From: Gordonia namibiensis NBRC 108229
GTDB taxonomy: Bacteria > Actinomycetota > Actinomycetes > Mycobacteriales > Mycobacteriaceae
DNA: 64,000 nucleotides
NCBI RefSeq assembly: GCF_000298235.1
Contig: NZ_BAHE01000009.1
Coordinates: 1-64,000, forward strand
Direction: 5' to 3'
How positions within the stretch are numbered: position 1 is the first letter of the stretch; each line of letters opens with the position of its first letter. The notes beneath the pieces are model-generated. The model ran no database searches. It was given only the letters and a program-made list of their open reading frames with translations, and was not told the DNA's origin. A program made the translations under genes and the position numbers. Of this stretch, positions 47,582 to 55,943 are shown in pieces.

Positions 47582-47619
47582 CATCAGTAGTGACCGACCC
47601 ACGCGACAAGGAAGCGATC

Positions 47620-48594
47620 ATGACCACCGACGCCACCCCGGGTATCGATCCGGCGCCGAATCCGCATGCCACCGAGGAGCAGGTTCAGGCCGCTCTGAAG
47701 GACACCAAGCTCGCCCAGGTGCTTTACCACGACTGGGAGGCCGAGACCTACGACGAGAAGTGGTCGATCAGCTTCGACGAGCGCTGCATCGATTACGCGC
47801 GTGGACGTTTCGACGCCATCGAGACCGACGAGCCGCTGCCCTATGGGCGTGCGATGGAACTCGGTTGCGGCACCGGCTTCTTCCTGCTGAACCTCATGCA
47901 GTCCGGTGTGGCCGAGAAGGGTTCGGTCACCGACCTGTCGCCGGGCATGGTGAAGGTCGCGCTGCGCAACGCCGAGAACCTGGGCCTCGACGTCGACGGC
48001 CGGGTCGCCGACGCGGAGAAGATCCCGTACGACGACAACACTTTCGACCTCGTGGTCGGACATGCTGTGCTGCATCACATCCCGGATGTCGAGCAGGCTC
48101 TCCGCGAGGTGCTGCGGGTGCTGAAGCCGGGCGGCCGGTTCCTGTTCGCCGGCGAGCCGTCGACCATCGGTGATTTCTACGCGCGTTGGATGAGCCGCGC
48201 GACGTGGGCGGTCACCACCAACGTCACCAAGTTCGGACCGCTGCAGAGCTGGCGTCGCCCGCAGGAGGAACTCGACGAGTCCTCGCGTGCCGCAGCTCTC
48301 GAGGCTGTCGTCGACATCCACACCTTCGATCCCGACGAGCTGGCCGGCATCGCCCGTTCCGCCGGTGCTGCCAAGGTCTCCACCGCCACCGAGGAACTGG
48401 CTGCTGCCATGCTCGGCTGGCCGGTCCGCACCTTCGAGGCCGCGGTTCCGCCGGAGAAGCTCGGCTGGGGCTGGGCACGGTTCGCGTTCGGCGGCTGGAA
48501 GCGTCTGACCTGGCTGGACGAGAACGTCCTGCGCAAGGTCGTCCCGCAGAAGTTCTTCTACAACGTCGTGGTCACCGGCACCAAGCCGGAGTAA
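47620..48594 (+). CDS. SAM-dependent methyltransferase (Rv3038c-like)
   Basis: A 324-residue class I methyltransferase. SAM motifs: AMELGCGTGFFLLNLMQSG (motif I, about residue 78), VTDLSPGMVKVALRNAE (motif II), and FDLVVGHAVLHHIPDVEQAL. A long C-terminal extension (WGWARFAFGGWKRLTWLDE) may bind a lipid or glycan substrate. The Rv3037c/Rv3038c genes sit in the MGLP region and have been proposed as sugar methyltransferases, but that is not shown. ATG 47620 follows AAGGAAGCG; a GTG at 47590 is in frame upstream. It is followed by an intrinsic terminator. Confidence 0.87.
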   Translation: MTTDATPGIDPAPNPHATEEQVQAALKDTKLAQVLYHDWEAETYDEKWSISFDERCIDYARGRFDAIETDEPLPYGRAMELGCGTGFFLLNLMQSGVAEKGSVTDLSPGMVKVALRNAENLGLDVDGRVADAEKIPYDDNTFDLVVGHAVLHHIPDVEQALREVLRVLKPGGRFLFAGEPSTIGDFYARWMSRATWAVTTNVTKFGPLQSWRRPQEELDESSRAAALEAVVDIHTFDPDELAGIARSAGAAKVSTATEELAAAMLGWPVRTFEAAVPPEKLGWGWARFAFGGWKRLTWLDENVLRKVVPQKFFYNVVVTGTKPE

Positions 48595-48643
48595 ATCCAG
48601 CGTTTTGTAGAAAGCGCAGGGTGATGGCGCGCATTCCCTCTAC

Positions 48644-48683
48644 CGATCGGGTCGTCGCTTCCGCGGCGGCCCGATCGTCGTTT
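48644..48683 (+). terminator. Intrinsic terminator after the methyltransferase gene
   Basis: CGATCGGG / CCCGATCG arms with further inner pairing, followed by a TCGTTTTC stretch. It lies between the methyltransferase stop and the small hypothetical gene. Confidence 0.7.
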
Positions 48684-48721
48684 TCGGGACCGGGGCCGCA
48701 TCCTGCGTGCAACCATGGGCT

Positions 48722-48979
48722 ATGGCCACCCTGCTGTCGTCCGATGAGTTCGAGATCCGGCTGCTCTTCAGTGACCCGGTACCGGAGGTGAGGCAGTTCC
48801 TCCGGGAGGTCATCGAGAAGCGCGAACCCATTGCTCTCGACGTCGAGGGCACGGTGCATCTGCTGAACGTCGCCAACGCCAGACACGTGGTGCTGGCCGA
48901 GCAGGACCCGGACGACGAGTCGCTGGCCACCGACGATCGGACCACCGTCGTCACCTCGATCGTGGAGTTGCGCCAGTAG
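48722..48979 (+). CDS. Small hypothetical protein
   Basis: An 85-residue acidic protein, ATLLSSDEFEIRLLFSDPVP at the start, with predicted helices and strands but no motif I recognise. ATG 48722 is preferred to an upstream in-frame ATG at 48707. It is convergent with the kinase-like gene over 6 bp. Its compact, balanced composition and codon use suggest a real gene. No function can be given. Confidence 0.62.
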   Translation: MATLLSSDEFEIRLLFSDPVPEVRQFLREVIEKREPIALDVEGTVHLLNVANARHVVLAEQDPDDESLATDDRTTVVTSIVELRQ

Positions 48980-48985
48980 GGCCGA

Positions 48986-49543
48986 TCAGGAGAATCCGGC
49001 GAGCCACGCGTCGACGTCGGCCTGGGATCGCAACCGCACGCCCGGAAGTCCCGGCTCCGACCGCTGGAGCTGCGGTACCACCGCGGCAACCGCGTGCCGT
49101 TGGCTCACCGACCACCGGATGATGTGCTCGGGGTTGGTGAAGATGGTCCGTAGGGGCGCCTCGAGGTTGCCGTTCCACAAGACCTCGCGCCGCAGTCGCC
49201 GCCGCACGGTACGCCTCACGACGCGAGGGAAAGTGGTCGTCCAGTAGGGCAGGTCGAGCCAGACCAGCAGTTCGGCGCGCGCGGCTATCAACGGTCGCGC
49301 GTCGCGGTACTGCCACTCGGTCACCCAGGCGTCGCCTGCCAGGAACTCCCGTACATCGTCGAGGAACTCGGGTCGGCGTACCCAGCCCGGTCCGTGGTGG
49401 AGGGCGTCGATCTCCACATGCGGAACGTCGAGGAGTCCGGCGATCCGGCGCGCCGTGGTCGTCTTGCCGACGCCGGACACCCCCGCGACGGCGATGCGCC
49501 GGGGATGTCGCGGACGGTCGTCGTGGACGTTCACATCCGCCAT
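48986..49543 (-). CDS. P-loop nucleotide kinase-like protein (adenylate kinase / topology-modulation type)
   Basis: A 185-residue P-loop NTPase with Walker A AVAGVSGVGKTTTARRIAG (about residues 20-38) and the nucleotide-kinase LID-type Arg-rich segment RRTVRRRLRREVLWNGNLE. HVEIDALHHGPGWV and LLVWLDLPYWTTTF match the FlaR/DNA-topology-modulation kinase-like group. The substrate is unknown. ATG 49543 was chosen over the 49606 start, because the latter overlaps the divergent methyltransferase gene by 2 bases and adds unmatched residues. Confidence 0.82.
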   Translation of the reverse strand: MADVNVHDDRPRHPRRIAVAGVSGVGKTTTARRIAGLLDVPHVEIDALHHGPGWVRRPEFLDDVREFLAGDAWVTEWQYRDARPLIAARAELLVWLDLPYWTTTFPRVVRRTVRRRLRREVLWNGNLEAPLRTIFTNPEHIIRWSVSQRHAVAAVVPQLQRSEPGLPGVRLRSQADVDAWLAGFS

Positions 49544-49604
49544 CGTCGCAGACGTGGCGGGCGATCCGGGGAAGGGCAGGTGACGACGGTAGCCTGCAAG
49601 GATC

Positions 49605-50804
49605 ATGAGCTATTCCTTCGGTCTCGACGACGTCGCGTTCCTGCGGTCGCGCCACGGTGAGAAGGCGCTGGAGACGGTGTCGGGTCTGGCGCTCACCCCC
49701 GCGTCGATGCTGTCCGACATCACCGAGGTGCGCAGTCGGTATACCCCGCACGACGCCGCGCTGATCGAGACCGTCCGGAACCGTCGGCGAGCCGCGTCGA
49801 AGCTGCGAGACCCGGCCGGGTTGTTGCTCACCGACGACGGGCTGCAGCAGGCGACAGCGTCGGTCGTGGCCGCTCATCGCGCCGCCGAGATCTCCACTCG
49901 TTACCCGGCGTCGGTGGTTCACGACATGACCTGTTCGATCGGTGCAGAACTCCGGGAACTGGTGCAGGTCAACGGGATCGCCGGAGTGATCGGCAGCGAC
50001 CTCGACCGCGTCCGGCTCGCGATGGCGCGCCACAACGTTCCCGATGCGACGCTTCTGGTCGCCGATGCGTTGACCCCGACCTCGACTGCGGATGTTCTTC
50101 TCGCCGACCCTGCTCGACGCTCCGACGCCGGCCGGATCTTTCGCCTCGACCAGCTGACCCCACCGCTGCTCGAACTGCTCGCCACGTACGCGGGCCGCAC
50201 GCTGATCGTGAAATGTGCTCCCGGACTGGATCATCAGATGCTGCGCAACCGGTTCGGCTTCGACGGCGAGGTGCAGGTGACCTCGCTCGACGGGGGCGTT
50301 CGCGAAGCATGTCTGTGGTCGGGGCCGGGGGTCGAGACCCGGCGCCGGGCAACGGTTCTGCGCACCCGGCCCGACGGTACGGTGACGGAGTTCGAGATCA
50401 CCGATCACGAGGACGACGACGTACCGGCCGGCGAGGCGGGGGAGTGGATCGTCGATCCGGACGGTGCGATCGTGCGGGCCGGACTCGTCAAGCACTACGC
50501 CCACCGCTTCGGTCTGTGGCAACTCGACCCGCAGATCGCTTATCTGACCGGCGATTCGGTGCCCGCCGGAGCACGCGGGTTCCGGGTGATCGAGCAGGTC
50601 GGGGTGACGGAGAAGGTTCTCCGCAAGGCGCTGGCCGCCCATGGTTGCGGCCCGCTGGAGATCCTCGTCCGCGGCCTCGACGTCGACCCCGACCAGCTCC
50701 GCAAGAAGCTGAAACCCAAGGGTGACCGCCCACTGTCGGTGGTGCTCACCCGGATCGGACGCAAGGGGACCGCATTCATCTGCGAGCCGGGCGTGAGGTT
50801 CTGA
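49605..50804 (+). CDS. Class I SAM methyltransferase with THUMP-like C-terminal domain (Rv3037c-like)
   Basis: A 399-residue protein. A SAM-binding region reads VVHDMTCSIGAELRELVQVN and VIGSDLDRVRLAMARHN, with LADPARRSDAGRIF as an NPPx-like catalytic segment (DPAR). The C-terminal 80 residues (VTEKVLRKALAAHGCGPLEIL ... RPLSVVLTRIGRKGTAFICE, shortened) form a THUMP-like domain, suggesting RNA rather than sugar as substrate. It occupies the Rv3037c position. ATG 49605 starts the family N-terminus SYSFGLDDVAFLRS. Confidence 0.85.
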   Translation: MSYSFGLDDVAFLRSRHGEKALETVSGLALTPASMLSDITEVRSRYTPHDAALIETVRNRRRAASKLRDPAGLLLTDDGLQQATASVVAAHRAAEISTRYPASVVHDMTCSIGAELRELVQVNGIAGVIGSDLDRVRLAMARHNVPDATLLVADALTPTSTADVLLADPARRSDAGRIFRLDQLTPPLLELLATYAGRTLIVKCAPGLDHQMLRNRFGFDGEVQVTSLDGGVREACLWSGPGVETRRRATVLRTRPDGTVTEFEITDHEDDDVPAGEAGEWIVDPDGAIVRAGLVKHYAHRFGLWQLDPQIAYLTGDSVPAGARGFRVIEQVGVTEKVLRKALAAHGCGPLEILVRGLDVDPDQLRKKLKPKGDRPLSVVLTRIGRKGTAFICEPGVRF

Positions 50805-50825
50805 CGGCTGCTTGTAAACCGGAGC

Positions 50826-50862
50826 TTGACACCTCGGCGCTTGTAAATCTAATCTTTACAAG
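50826..50862 (+). promoter_or_regulatory. Near-consensus promoter of the HTH gene, leaderless
   Basis: TTGACA at 50826-50831, an 18-base spacer and TAATCT at 50850-50855. The GTG start codon falls 7 bases after the -10 hexamer, where transcription should begin, so the message would have no leader. Confidence 0.75.
50840..50862. promoter_or_regulatory. Palindromic operator over the -10 and start of the HTH gene
   Basis: CTTGTAAA at 50840-50847 and its exact complement TTTACAAG at 50855-50862 around 7 bases. A third CTTGTAAA half-site lies at 50811-50818, before the -35. It would block the promoter when bound, consistent with autoregulation by the encoded HTH protein. Confidence 0.65.
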
Positions 50863-51494
50863 TGTCCGAGGTGGAAGAAACAGCACGGGAGATCGAGCGG
50901 TACGCACGCAGTGTGGCAACCGGACCCGGTTCCGAACCGGGGGACCCGGGTGCTCGCGAAGCGGCACTGACCCGAGTCCATGACGCACTCCAACTGGGCC
51001 GTCGCGCAGAGGAATTGCTCAGCGCCACGGCGCGCGCCGCACGAGAGTTCGGATGTACCTGGCAGGAGATCGGCGACGTCGTCGGTGTCACCCGTCAGGC
51101 GGCGTTCCAACGCTTCGGCAAACCCATCGACCCCAGAACAGGAGCACCCATGCAGAAAGTCACGATCGCCCACGCCGACGTCATGGCCCTCGACATCATC
51201 GAGAAGATCACCAAGACCGAGTGGGCCAGTGTCACAGCACGTTTCGACGAGACGATGACGGCTGCCCTGTCGGACACTGCACTCGCCGACGCCTGGGCGT
51301 CGGTGGTGGCTCTCCAGGGTGAACTCGAGAGCACCGGATCGCCTTTCGTGCGTGGTCACGGCCTGCACACGGTGGTCGACGTCCCGCTGGAGCAGGAGGC
51401 CGGGGAGATGGTCTTCCGCGTCGCGTTCGACGCCGACGGCCGGATCGCGGGACTGTTCTTCCTCAATCCCGACGCGGCGAGCAAGGAACTCTGA
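50862..51494 (+). CDS. HTH protein with C-terminal DUF3887-like domain
   Basis: A 210-residue protein. The middle has a helix-turn-helix, FGCTWQEIGDVVGVTRQAAF followed by QRFGK (about 62-88), typical of small actinobacterial regulators. The C-terminal part (about 100-210, HADVMALDIIEKITKTEWAS and onwards) resembles DUF3887, a ligand-binding-like alpha/beta fold. The strong promoter and overlapping palindrome upstream suggest it represses itself. The GTG start is at the predicted transcription start. No regulated partner gene follows: a terminator and a convergent gene come next. Confidence 0.78.
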   Translation: MSEVEETAREIERYARSVATGPGSEPGDPGAREAALTRVHDALQLGRRAEELLSATARAAREFGCTWQEIGDVVGVTRQAAFQRFGKPIDPRTGAPMQKVTIAHADVMALDIIEKITKTEWASVTARFDETMTAALSDTALADAWASVVALQGELESTGSPFVRGHGLHTVVDVPLEQEAGEMVFRVAFDADGRIAGLFFLNPDAASKEL

Positions 51495-51513
51495 GCGACC
51501 ACCTAGAAACAGA

Positions 51514-51554
51514 AATGCGGGCTGAGTGCTGGTTTCGGGCACTCAGCCCGCATT
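51514..51554. terminator. Bidirectional terminator between the HTH and PQQ-propeller genes
   Basis: A perfect 16-bp stem, AATGCGGGCTGAGTGC / GCACTCAGCCCGCATT, with a 9-base loop, followed by CTTTGTT on the plus strand. It sits between two converging genes. Confidence 0.88.
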
Positions 51555-51569
51555 CTTTGTTCGGACGCT

Positions 51570-52907
51570 CTATCCGAGGTTGGCCTTGCTGTCGAAGAAG
51601 TACACCTCGCCAAGGTTGGTCGCGGTCGCGATCTGCCCTGAGAAGGAGACCGAGACACCGGTCGCGAACCCTGACGAATTCGGCAGCGGCAGGGTACGTT
51701 TCGTCGCCCCGTCGTCGGTCGAGACCTCCACCAGTGACAGGGTGTCCTTGCCGGGGTCACGGACGACGGTCCAGGCGGTCTTCTGCTGGGTCAGCGCGGA
51801 GAGACTGACCGTGGCGAGATCGGCGCGCTGCCACACCTTCTCGGCGCGGTCACCCGCATCGCGGTACAGGGTCAGCGGTGCGCCGAGCGAGCCGGTGGGG
51901 ATGATCAGGCCGTCAGGTGACACGGTCATCGTCGCGAAGCCGTGGCCGCCGATGTCCTGGGTCCACTTGGTCGACCCGTTCTCGGTGTTCAGCGCGACGA
52001 TCTTGCCGTCCCGCGAGAAGGCGTAGAGCGTGGCGCCGTCGGCGGACAGGGTCGGCGTACCGATGACGCCGCTCGGGATGTCGGCCTGCCAGGCGGTCCG
52101 CACCTCGCGCTTGCCGGCGACCTTGTTGTACTTCATCGCCCGGATCTGCGACGACACCGCGCCCTGGGGGAAGAAGTTGAGGTAGAAGCGTTCTCGGCCG
52201 GTGTCGACTGCAGCGGGTGCCGGGATCGCGCATTGCGGTCCGTTGCGCACGCAGTCGCCGAAGCCGAGGAGCGGCTGTTCGGGGTCGGCGTCGTCGCGCA
52301 GTTTCACCTCGGGGGCGGTCAGTTCGTTGCGCTGGGTGTCGATGAGCAGGATCTGGCCCTGCGTCGTCGTCACGAGCACCTCGTTCGGGGCGGCGAACTT
52401 CGCCGACAGCGGGACCCCGATGACGCCGGCACGCCAGCGGATCGCACCACCGGCGTTGAACGCGAGGAAGGTGGTCTCCTCGCCGAGGTACGGCTGGTCG
52501 TATTGGTCGACGAGCATCGCGTTGACCTCGACGCCGGCGCGCATGTCCTTGCAGAAGTTCTTGCGGCCCGACCGGCCGTCGAGTACCAGGACGTTGCACC
52601 CCTGGGCGGCGTTCGATGTGACGCCCACATTGCCCTTGCCCGAGATCGTGACGGGTGCGGTGACCGGTCCGCCGGTGGGGCGCGTCCAGCTGAGGGTGAG
52701 GTCGTCGGGGACGTCGGCGTAGGCGAAGTTCGCGTTGCCGGGGACGCCGCCGTAGCTGGGCCAGCCGACGCTCGGGATCGAGCGGACGTCGATGTGCCCG
52801 TCGGAGCAGCCGGCGAGCACCAGCGAGCTCACGGCCGTGACGGCGACGAACAGGCGGGTCAGCGCAGATCGGCGGTGTCGGGACACCTGCGGTCGGGCCA
52901 ATGCCAT
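51570..52907 (-). CDS. PQQ-like beta-propeller lipoprotein (Rv3035-like)
   Basis: A 445-residue exported protein. The signal peptide ends in lipobox VSSLVLAGCSDGH (Cys about residue 34). The rest folds as a PQQ/WD-like propeller: WPSYGGVPGNANFAYADVP, then repeated blades such as GTPTLSADGATLYAFSRDGK and IVALNTENGSTKWTQD. Similar propellers serve as scaffolds at the cell surface. Cysteine pairs in extracytoplasmic loops (GCNV...FCKDM; GDCVRNGPQC) could form disulfides. It occupies the Rv3035 slot of the MGLP region. The function is unknown. Confidence 0.85.
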   Translation of the reverse strand: MALARPQVSRHRRSALTRLFVAVTAVSSLVLAGCSDGHIDVRSIPSVGWPSYGGVPGNANFAYADVPDDLTLSWTRPTGGPVTAPVTISGKGNVGVTSNAAQGCNVLVLDGRSGRKNFCKDMRAGVEVNAMLVDQYDQPYLGEETTFLAFNAGGAIRWRAGVIGVPLSAKFAAPNEVLVTTTQGQILLIDTQRNELTAPEVKLRDDADPEQPLLGFGDCVRNGPQCAIPAPAAVDTGRERFYLNFFPQGAVSSQIRAMKYNKVAGKREVRTAWQADIPSGVIGTPTLSADGATLYAFSRDGKIVALNTENGSTKWTQDIGGHGFATMTVSPDGLIIPTGSLGAPLTLYRDAGDRAEKVWQRADLATVSLSALTQQKTAWTVVRDPGKDTLSLVEVSTDDGATKRTLPLPNSSGFATGVSVSFSGQIATATNLGEVYFFDSKANLG

Positions 52908-52997
52908 CGGCGCTCCTCATCGTCGGTTCCACCGGCACGAGACGTGCCAGCAGTGAGCCTATCGTGTGCGAAAAACCGGTCGTTTAGGGTTTGTCCC

Positions 52998-53762
52998 ATG
53001 ACCACCATGTGGAACGCCTCCTACCGGTCCCGACGCCGCGCCGGCCGTCGCCGCGATCCCGAGCAGGCACGATTCCTCACTCTCGATTCGCTGCGCTGGG
53101 TGAAACGCAATCGCGCGTACACCCCGTGGTACCTGGTCCGTTACTACCGTCTCGCGAAGTTCCGCCTGGCCAACCCGCATGTCGTGCTGCGCGGCATGGT
53201 GTTCCTCGGCCGCAACGTGGAGATCCACTGCACGCCCGAGCTTGCCCGGATGGAGATCGGCCGCTGGGTGCACATCGGCGACGGCAACTCGATCCGCTGC
53301 CACGAGGGCAGCCTGAAGATCGGCGACAAGACCGTCTTCGGCTGCAACAACGTCGTGAACGCCTACCTCGACCTCGAGATCGGCGGGTCCACGCTCATCG
53401 CCGACTGGTGCTACATCTGCGACTTCGACCACAAGATGGACGACATCACGCTCCCCATCAAGGACCAGGGCATCGTGAAGGGCCCGGTCCGCATCGGACC
53501 CGACACCTGGGTGGCGGCCAAGGTGTCGGTATTGCGCAACACCATCGTCGGCCGCGGCTGTGTCCTCGGTTCGCATGCAGTGGTCAAGGGCGTGATCCCC
53601 GACTACTCGATCGCGGTCGGAGCCCCCGCCCGCGTGGTCAAGAACCGCATGGACGACTGGGCGAAGAACGCTGAACAGCGCGCCGAACTCGAACGCGCCC
53701 TCGCCGACATCGAACGCAAGAAGGCGGCCGCCGAGAAAGCTGCCGCGGAGCGGGCGAAGTAG
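52998..53762 (+). CDS. Hexapeptide-repeat acyltransferase (Rv3034c-like)
   Basis: A 254-residue left-handed beta-helix transferase. Hexapeptide turns run from about residue 60 to 200 (MVFLGRNVEIHCTPELARME, GDKTVFGCNNVVNAYLDLEI, RIGPDTWVAAKVSVLR, GCVLGSHAVVKGVIPDYSIA). An Ala/Lys/Glu coiled coil closes it. The M. tuberculosis counterpart is proposed to acylate MGLP. ATG 52998 is 7 bases after a TAGGGT -10-like hexamer, so the message may be leaderless. It points towards the SipW-type cluster, separated by a palindrome. Confidence 0.85.
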   Translation: MTTMWNASYRSRRRAGRRRDPEQARFLTLDSLRWVKRNRAYTPWYLVRYYRLAKFRLANPHVVLRGMVFLGRNVEIHCTPELARMEIGRWVHIGDGNSIRCHEGSLKIGDKTVFGCNNVVNAYLDLEIGGSTLIADWCYICDFDHKMDDITLPIKDQGIVKGPVRIGPDTWVAAKVSVLRNTIVGRGCVLGSHAVVKGVIPDYSIAVGAPARVVKNRMDDWAKNAEQRAELERALADIERKKAAAEKAAAERAK

Positions 53763-53805
53763 CGACCGACCGTCCGGACCTCGTTTCGACCGTGCAGCCG
53801 GTAGG

Positions 53806-53846
53806 GATCAGCAATAGGTACCGCCTGGCGATACCTATTGCTGATC
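53806..53846. terminator. Near-perfect 41-bp palindrome (terminator or REP-like element)
   Basis: GATCAGCAATAGGTACCGCC and its inverse around one T, with a single mismatch. The last two bases overlap the stop codon of the minus-strand signal peptidase gene. The same element, degenerate, occurs at 12481. It probably terminates both converging transcripts. Confidence 0.8.
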
Positions 53847-55392
53847 AGGATTCGGCGGGTTCATCCGCAGACGGCACCGATGTGGCGGCCGGGGTGGGTG
53901 TCGAGTCCGACGGCGCGTCGCGGTCCTCCGTCGGAGCCTTCGTCCCGGCGGCTGCAGGTTCGACGACGGTCTCGGTCCACCGGTTCCCGTCCCGCTCGAC
54001 AGTTGTCATCGTGCCGTCGGGGTCGGTGATCTCCAGGGTCGATGTCTCGGGAAGCCAGCGGATCTCGCTGTTGGACGAGAACCGGCCCTCGTACTCACGC
54101 TCGCCGGTTTCCGCGCTACGGATCGTCACCTTCCCGCCTGACTCGTAGTAGGCGTAATCGCCGGCATCGGACAGGGTTCCGCCGTCCGGAAGTTGGGCGG
54201 TCTCCGATGTCTTGGTCTCGACGGTTTCGACGGGCTCGGCTTCGCTGTTTTCCGAAGCTCCGGGATCGGCGGAATCCGGGGAACCGGGGGCCGACTCCGG
54301 TGCCGCACGAAATGCTGCCGCGCCTGCTGGGCCGTTGACGGTTCCCTGGGTCACGCATTTGATGCCGGCTGGGAGCTCGAGGGTCGTCGTGCTTCGTATG
54401 GTCTGGCTGAGGTAGGAGACAGACCGGAACTCACCGACCGTATTGGTCAGGCGCACAGAGAAAGTTCCGCCACCGAGAAGCAGGGCAATCAGGGTCTGGA
54501 GAAGGCCGCCCTGAACGCGAAACGTCGCAGGGTTCGCGAGAGTCGAGGCGTCGAGGACTTCGACCTCGCCTCCGGGAAAGGCGAGCTCGTACTGGTACTG
54601 AGAGTTCCCTGCCGGGTTGGGCCAGCTCAGCTCGACGGACGAGAACAGTCCGATGATTCCCAGAAGGGAAACGGTGATGTTGTTGCACGTGAACGACGTG
54701 GGGTTCGCCGGCCTTCCCGCGGTGACCGCACCGGTCGCAGTCGCTTGCCCAGTGAGCGCATGAGCATCCCCAGTGCCGTGAACCGTCGACGCGCCCAGCG
54801 CGACGACCAGGGTTGCAGCAGTTCCTGCCAGAAGTCGCCGCCCTGCTGGCGAATTCCGCCATCCCGGTTTTGGTGCGAAGGCGACGGCGAGGAGCAGCAG
54901 AATTGCGAGAGCTTGTAGGGCGAGCGTGTACGGGTTCTTCAGCCAGGCGGCGATGTAACCGAGAAGCGGGACCGTCCCGAAAACGCGGTCGACCTCGGTG
55001 ACGACATACGTATGCGAATCGGCGACGTCGTTCGCATCACCGCGCAGCGTGAGCGACACGGAATTACCGGTACGCCCGTCGACTGACGCGACTCGGTGCG
55101 TGACCCGCACGCCATCGTCGCGAATAACGCTGACGACGTCACCCTGCTGGATCGAGGCGGCCGTCACCGAATGACTCAGTCCAAGCGAGCCGGTTGGGAT
55201 CGTGGGCGCCATGGACCCGGTCTCGAAGATCATCGGACGGACCCCGAAGACCAGCGCGAGGACCGTTGCGATCAGACAGATACTGCCGGCAACAGCACCG
55301 ACTGTCAGCAGCCGATCGGCTCGGTGGCGAGGAATGGGTACCGCGAACTCGACGGTCGGGGAGTCCTCGATGTCGACGTCGATGTACTGCAT
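53845..55392 (-). CDS. SipW/archaeal-type signal peptidase I fused to a large exported domain
   Basis: A 515-residue protein. Residues 1-180 form an S26B signal peptidase: membrane segment 30-52, Ser60 in ETGSMAPTIPTGS, His99 in VRVTHRVAS, Asp119 and Asp122 in RGDANDV, second membrane segment 155-173. A Lys of the classical LepB dyad is replaced by His, as in SipW/archaeal enzymes. A third segment (186-203) leads to an exported part: residues 225-346 form a Cys-bounded beta-rich domain, then an acidic Pro/Ser linker and a second small domain (about 400-480). Its ATG overlaps the upstream substrate gene stop. The fused domain's role is unknown. Confidence 0.8.
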   Translation of the reverse strand: MQYIDVDIEDSPTVEFAVPIPRHRADRLLTVGAVAGSICLIATVLALVFGVRPMIFETGSMAPTIPTGSLGLSHSVTAASIQQGDVVSVIRDDGVRVTHRVASVDGRTGNSVSLTLRGDANDVADSHTYVVTEVDRVFGTVPLLGYIAAWLKNPYTLALQALAILLLLAVAFAPKPGWRNSPAGRRLLAGTAATLVVALGASTVHGTGDAHALTGQATATGAVTAGRPANPTSFTCNNITVSLLGIIGLFSSVELSWPNPAGNSQYQYELAFPGGEVEVLDASTLANPATFRVQGGLLQTLIALLLGGGTFSVRLTNTVGEFRSVSYLSQTIRSTTTLELPAGIKCVTQGTVNGPAGAAAFRAAPESAPGSPDSADPGASENSEAEPVETVETKTSETAQLPDGGTLSDAGDYAYYESGGKVTIRSAETGEREYEGRFSSNSEIRWLPETSTLEITDPDGTMTTVERDGNRWTETVVEPAAAGTKAPTEDRDAPSDSTPTPAATSVPSADEPAES

Positions 55393-55943
55393 CACGGCAC
55401 CGCCGCGTCGAACGTGAAGGTGACTGTTCCGGTGGTCCCGGCCAGGGTTCCGGCAGCGTTCGTGGGCAAGGTCAGCTGCATACACAACGCCTCGGCGCCG
55501 GTCGCCGCGGCCAGGGACGGGCGGGTGGCAAACGTCGTGGCGGTGGCAGTGATCGGCACACCGGTGACCAGCTGCGTACCGCCCGTACAAACGGAACCGC
55601 TGACCGTGCCGCCGGTCACGACGCGCAGTTGCATGGCGCGCCCGAGGGTGGTGGCGCTCGACACCTTGGCGCTATAGGTGAATGCCACGGTGCCAGTGTT
55701 CTGAACGGTCACCACGTTGGCGGTCGTGTCACCCGGCACGAGCGAGCCGGGAAACGCGAACGTGTGCGCGACAGAGCCGTTCGCCTTGATCTCGAGGTTC
55801 GCGGTGGTGAAGGTGCCTGATGTGGTTGCGGCAGTCGTAGACCACAGGGCAGTGGTGCCGATAGCGCTGGTGGTCAGCAGGATCCCGCACGTCAGCATCG
55901 CACGCACCCGGCGTGACGCACCCGGCGACCACCTCAGACTCAT
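55392..55943 (-). CDS. Alternate signal-peptide exported protein (TasA/SipW-substrate type), third copy
   Basis: A 183-residue secreted protein. The basic N-terminus and hydrophobic core are followed by TTALWSTTAATTSGTFTTAN, the SipW-type cleavage region with ALW(S/T). The mature domain is a Thr/Ala/Gly-rich beta sandwich (GDTTANVVTVQNTGTVAFTY) like CalY/TasA-type fibre subunits. It overlaps SipW upstream (ATGA) and the fused peptidase downstream (TGATG), so all are co-translated. ATG 55943 was chosen as the start of the signal peptide. It is probably a surface fibre or matrix protein. Confidence 0.78.
   Translation of the reverse strand: MSLRWSPGASRRVRAMLTCGILLTTSAIGTTALWSTTAATTSGTFTTANLEIKANGSVAHTFAFPGSLVPGDTTANVVTVQNTGTVAFTYSAKVSSATTLGRAMQLRVVTGGTVSGSVCTGGTQLVTGVPITATATTFATRPSLAAATGAEALCMQLTLPTNAAGTLAGTTGTVTFTFDAAVP

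Noticed and set aside
46619-47602. An N-terminal extension of the primase-domain protein
   Set aside because: It reads antisense through the enoyl-CoA hydratase gene; no PolDom protein has it.
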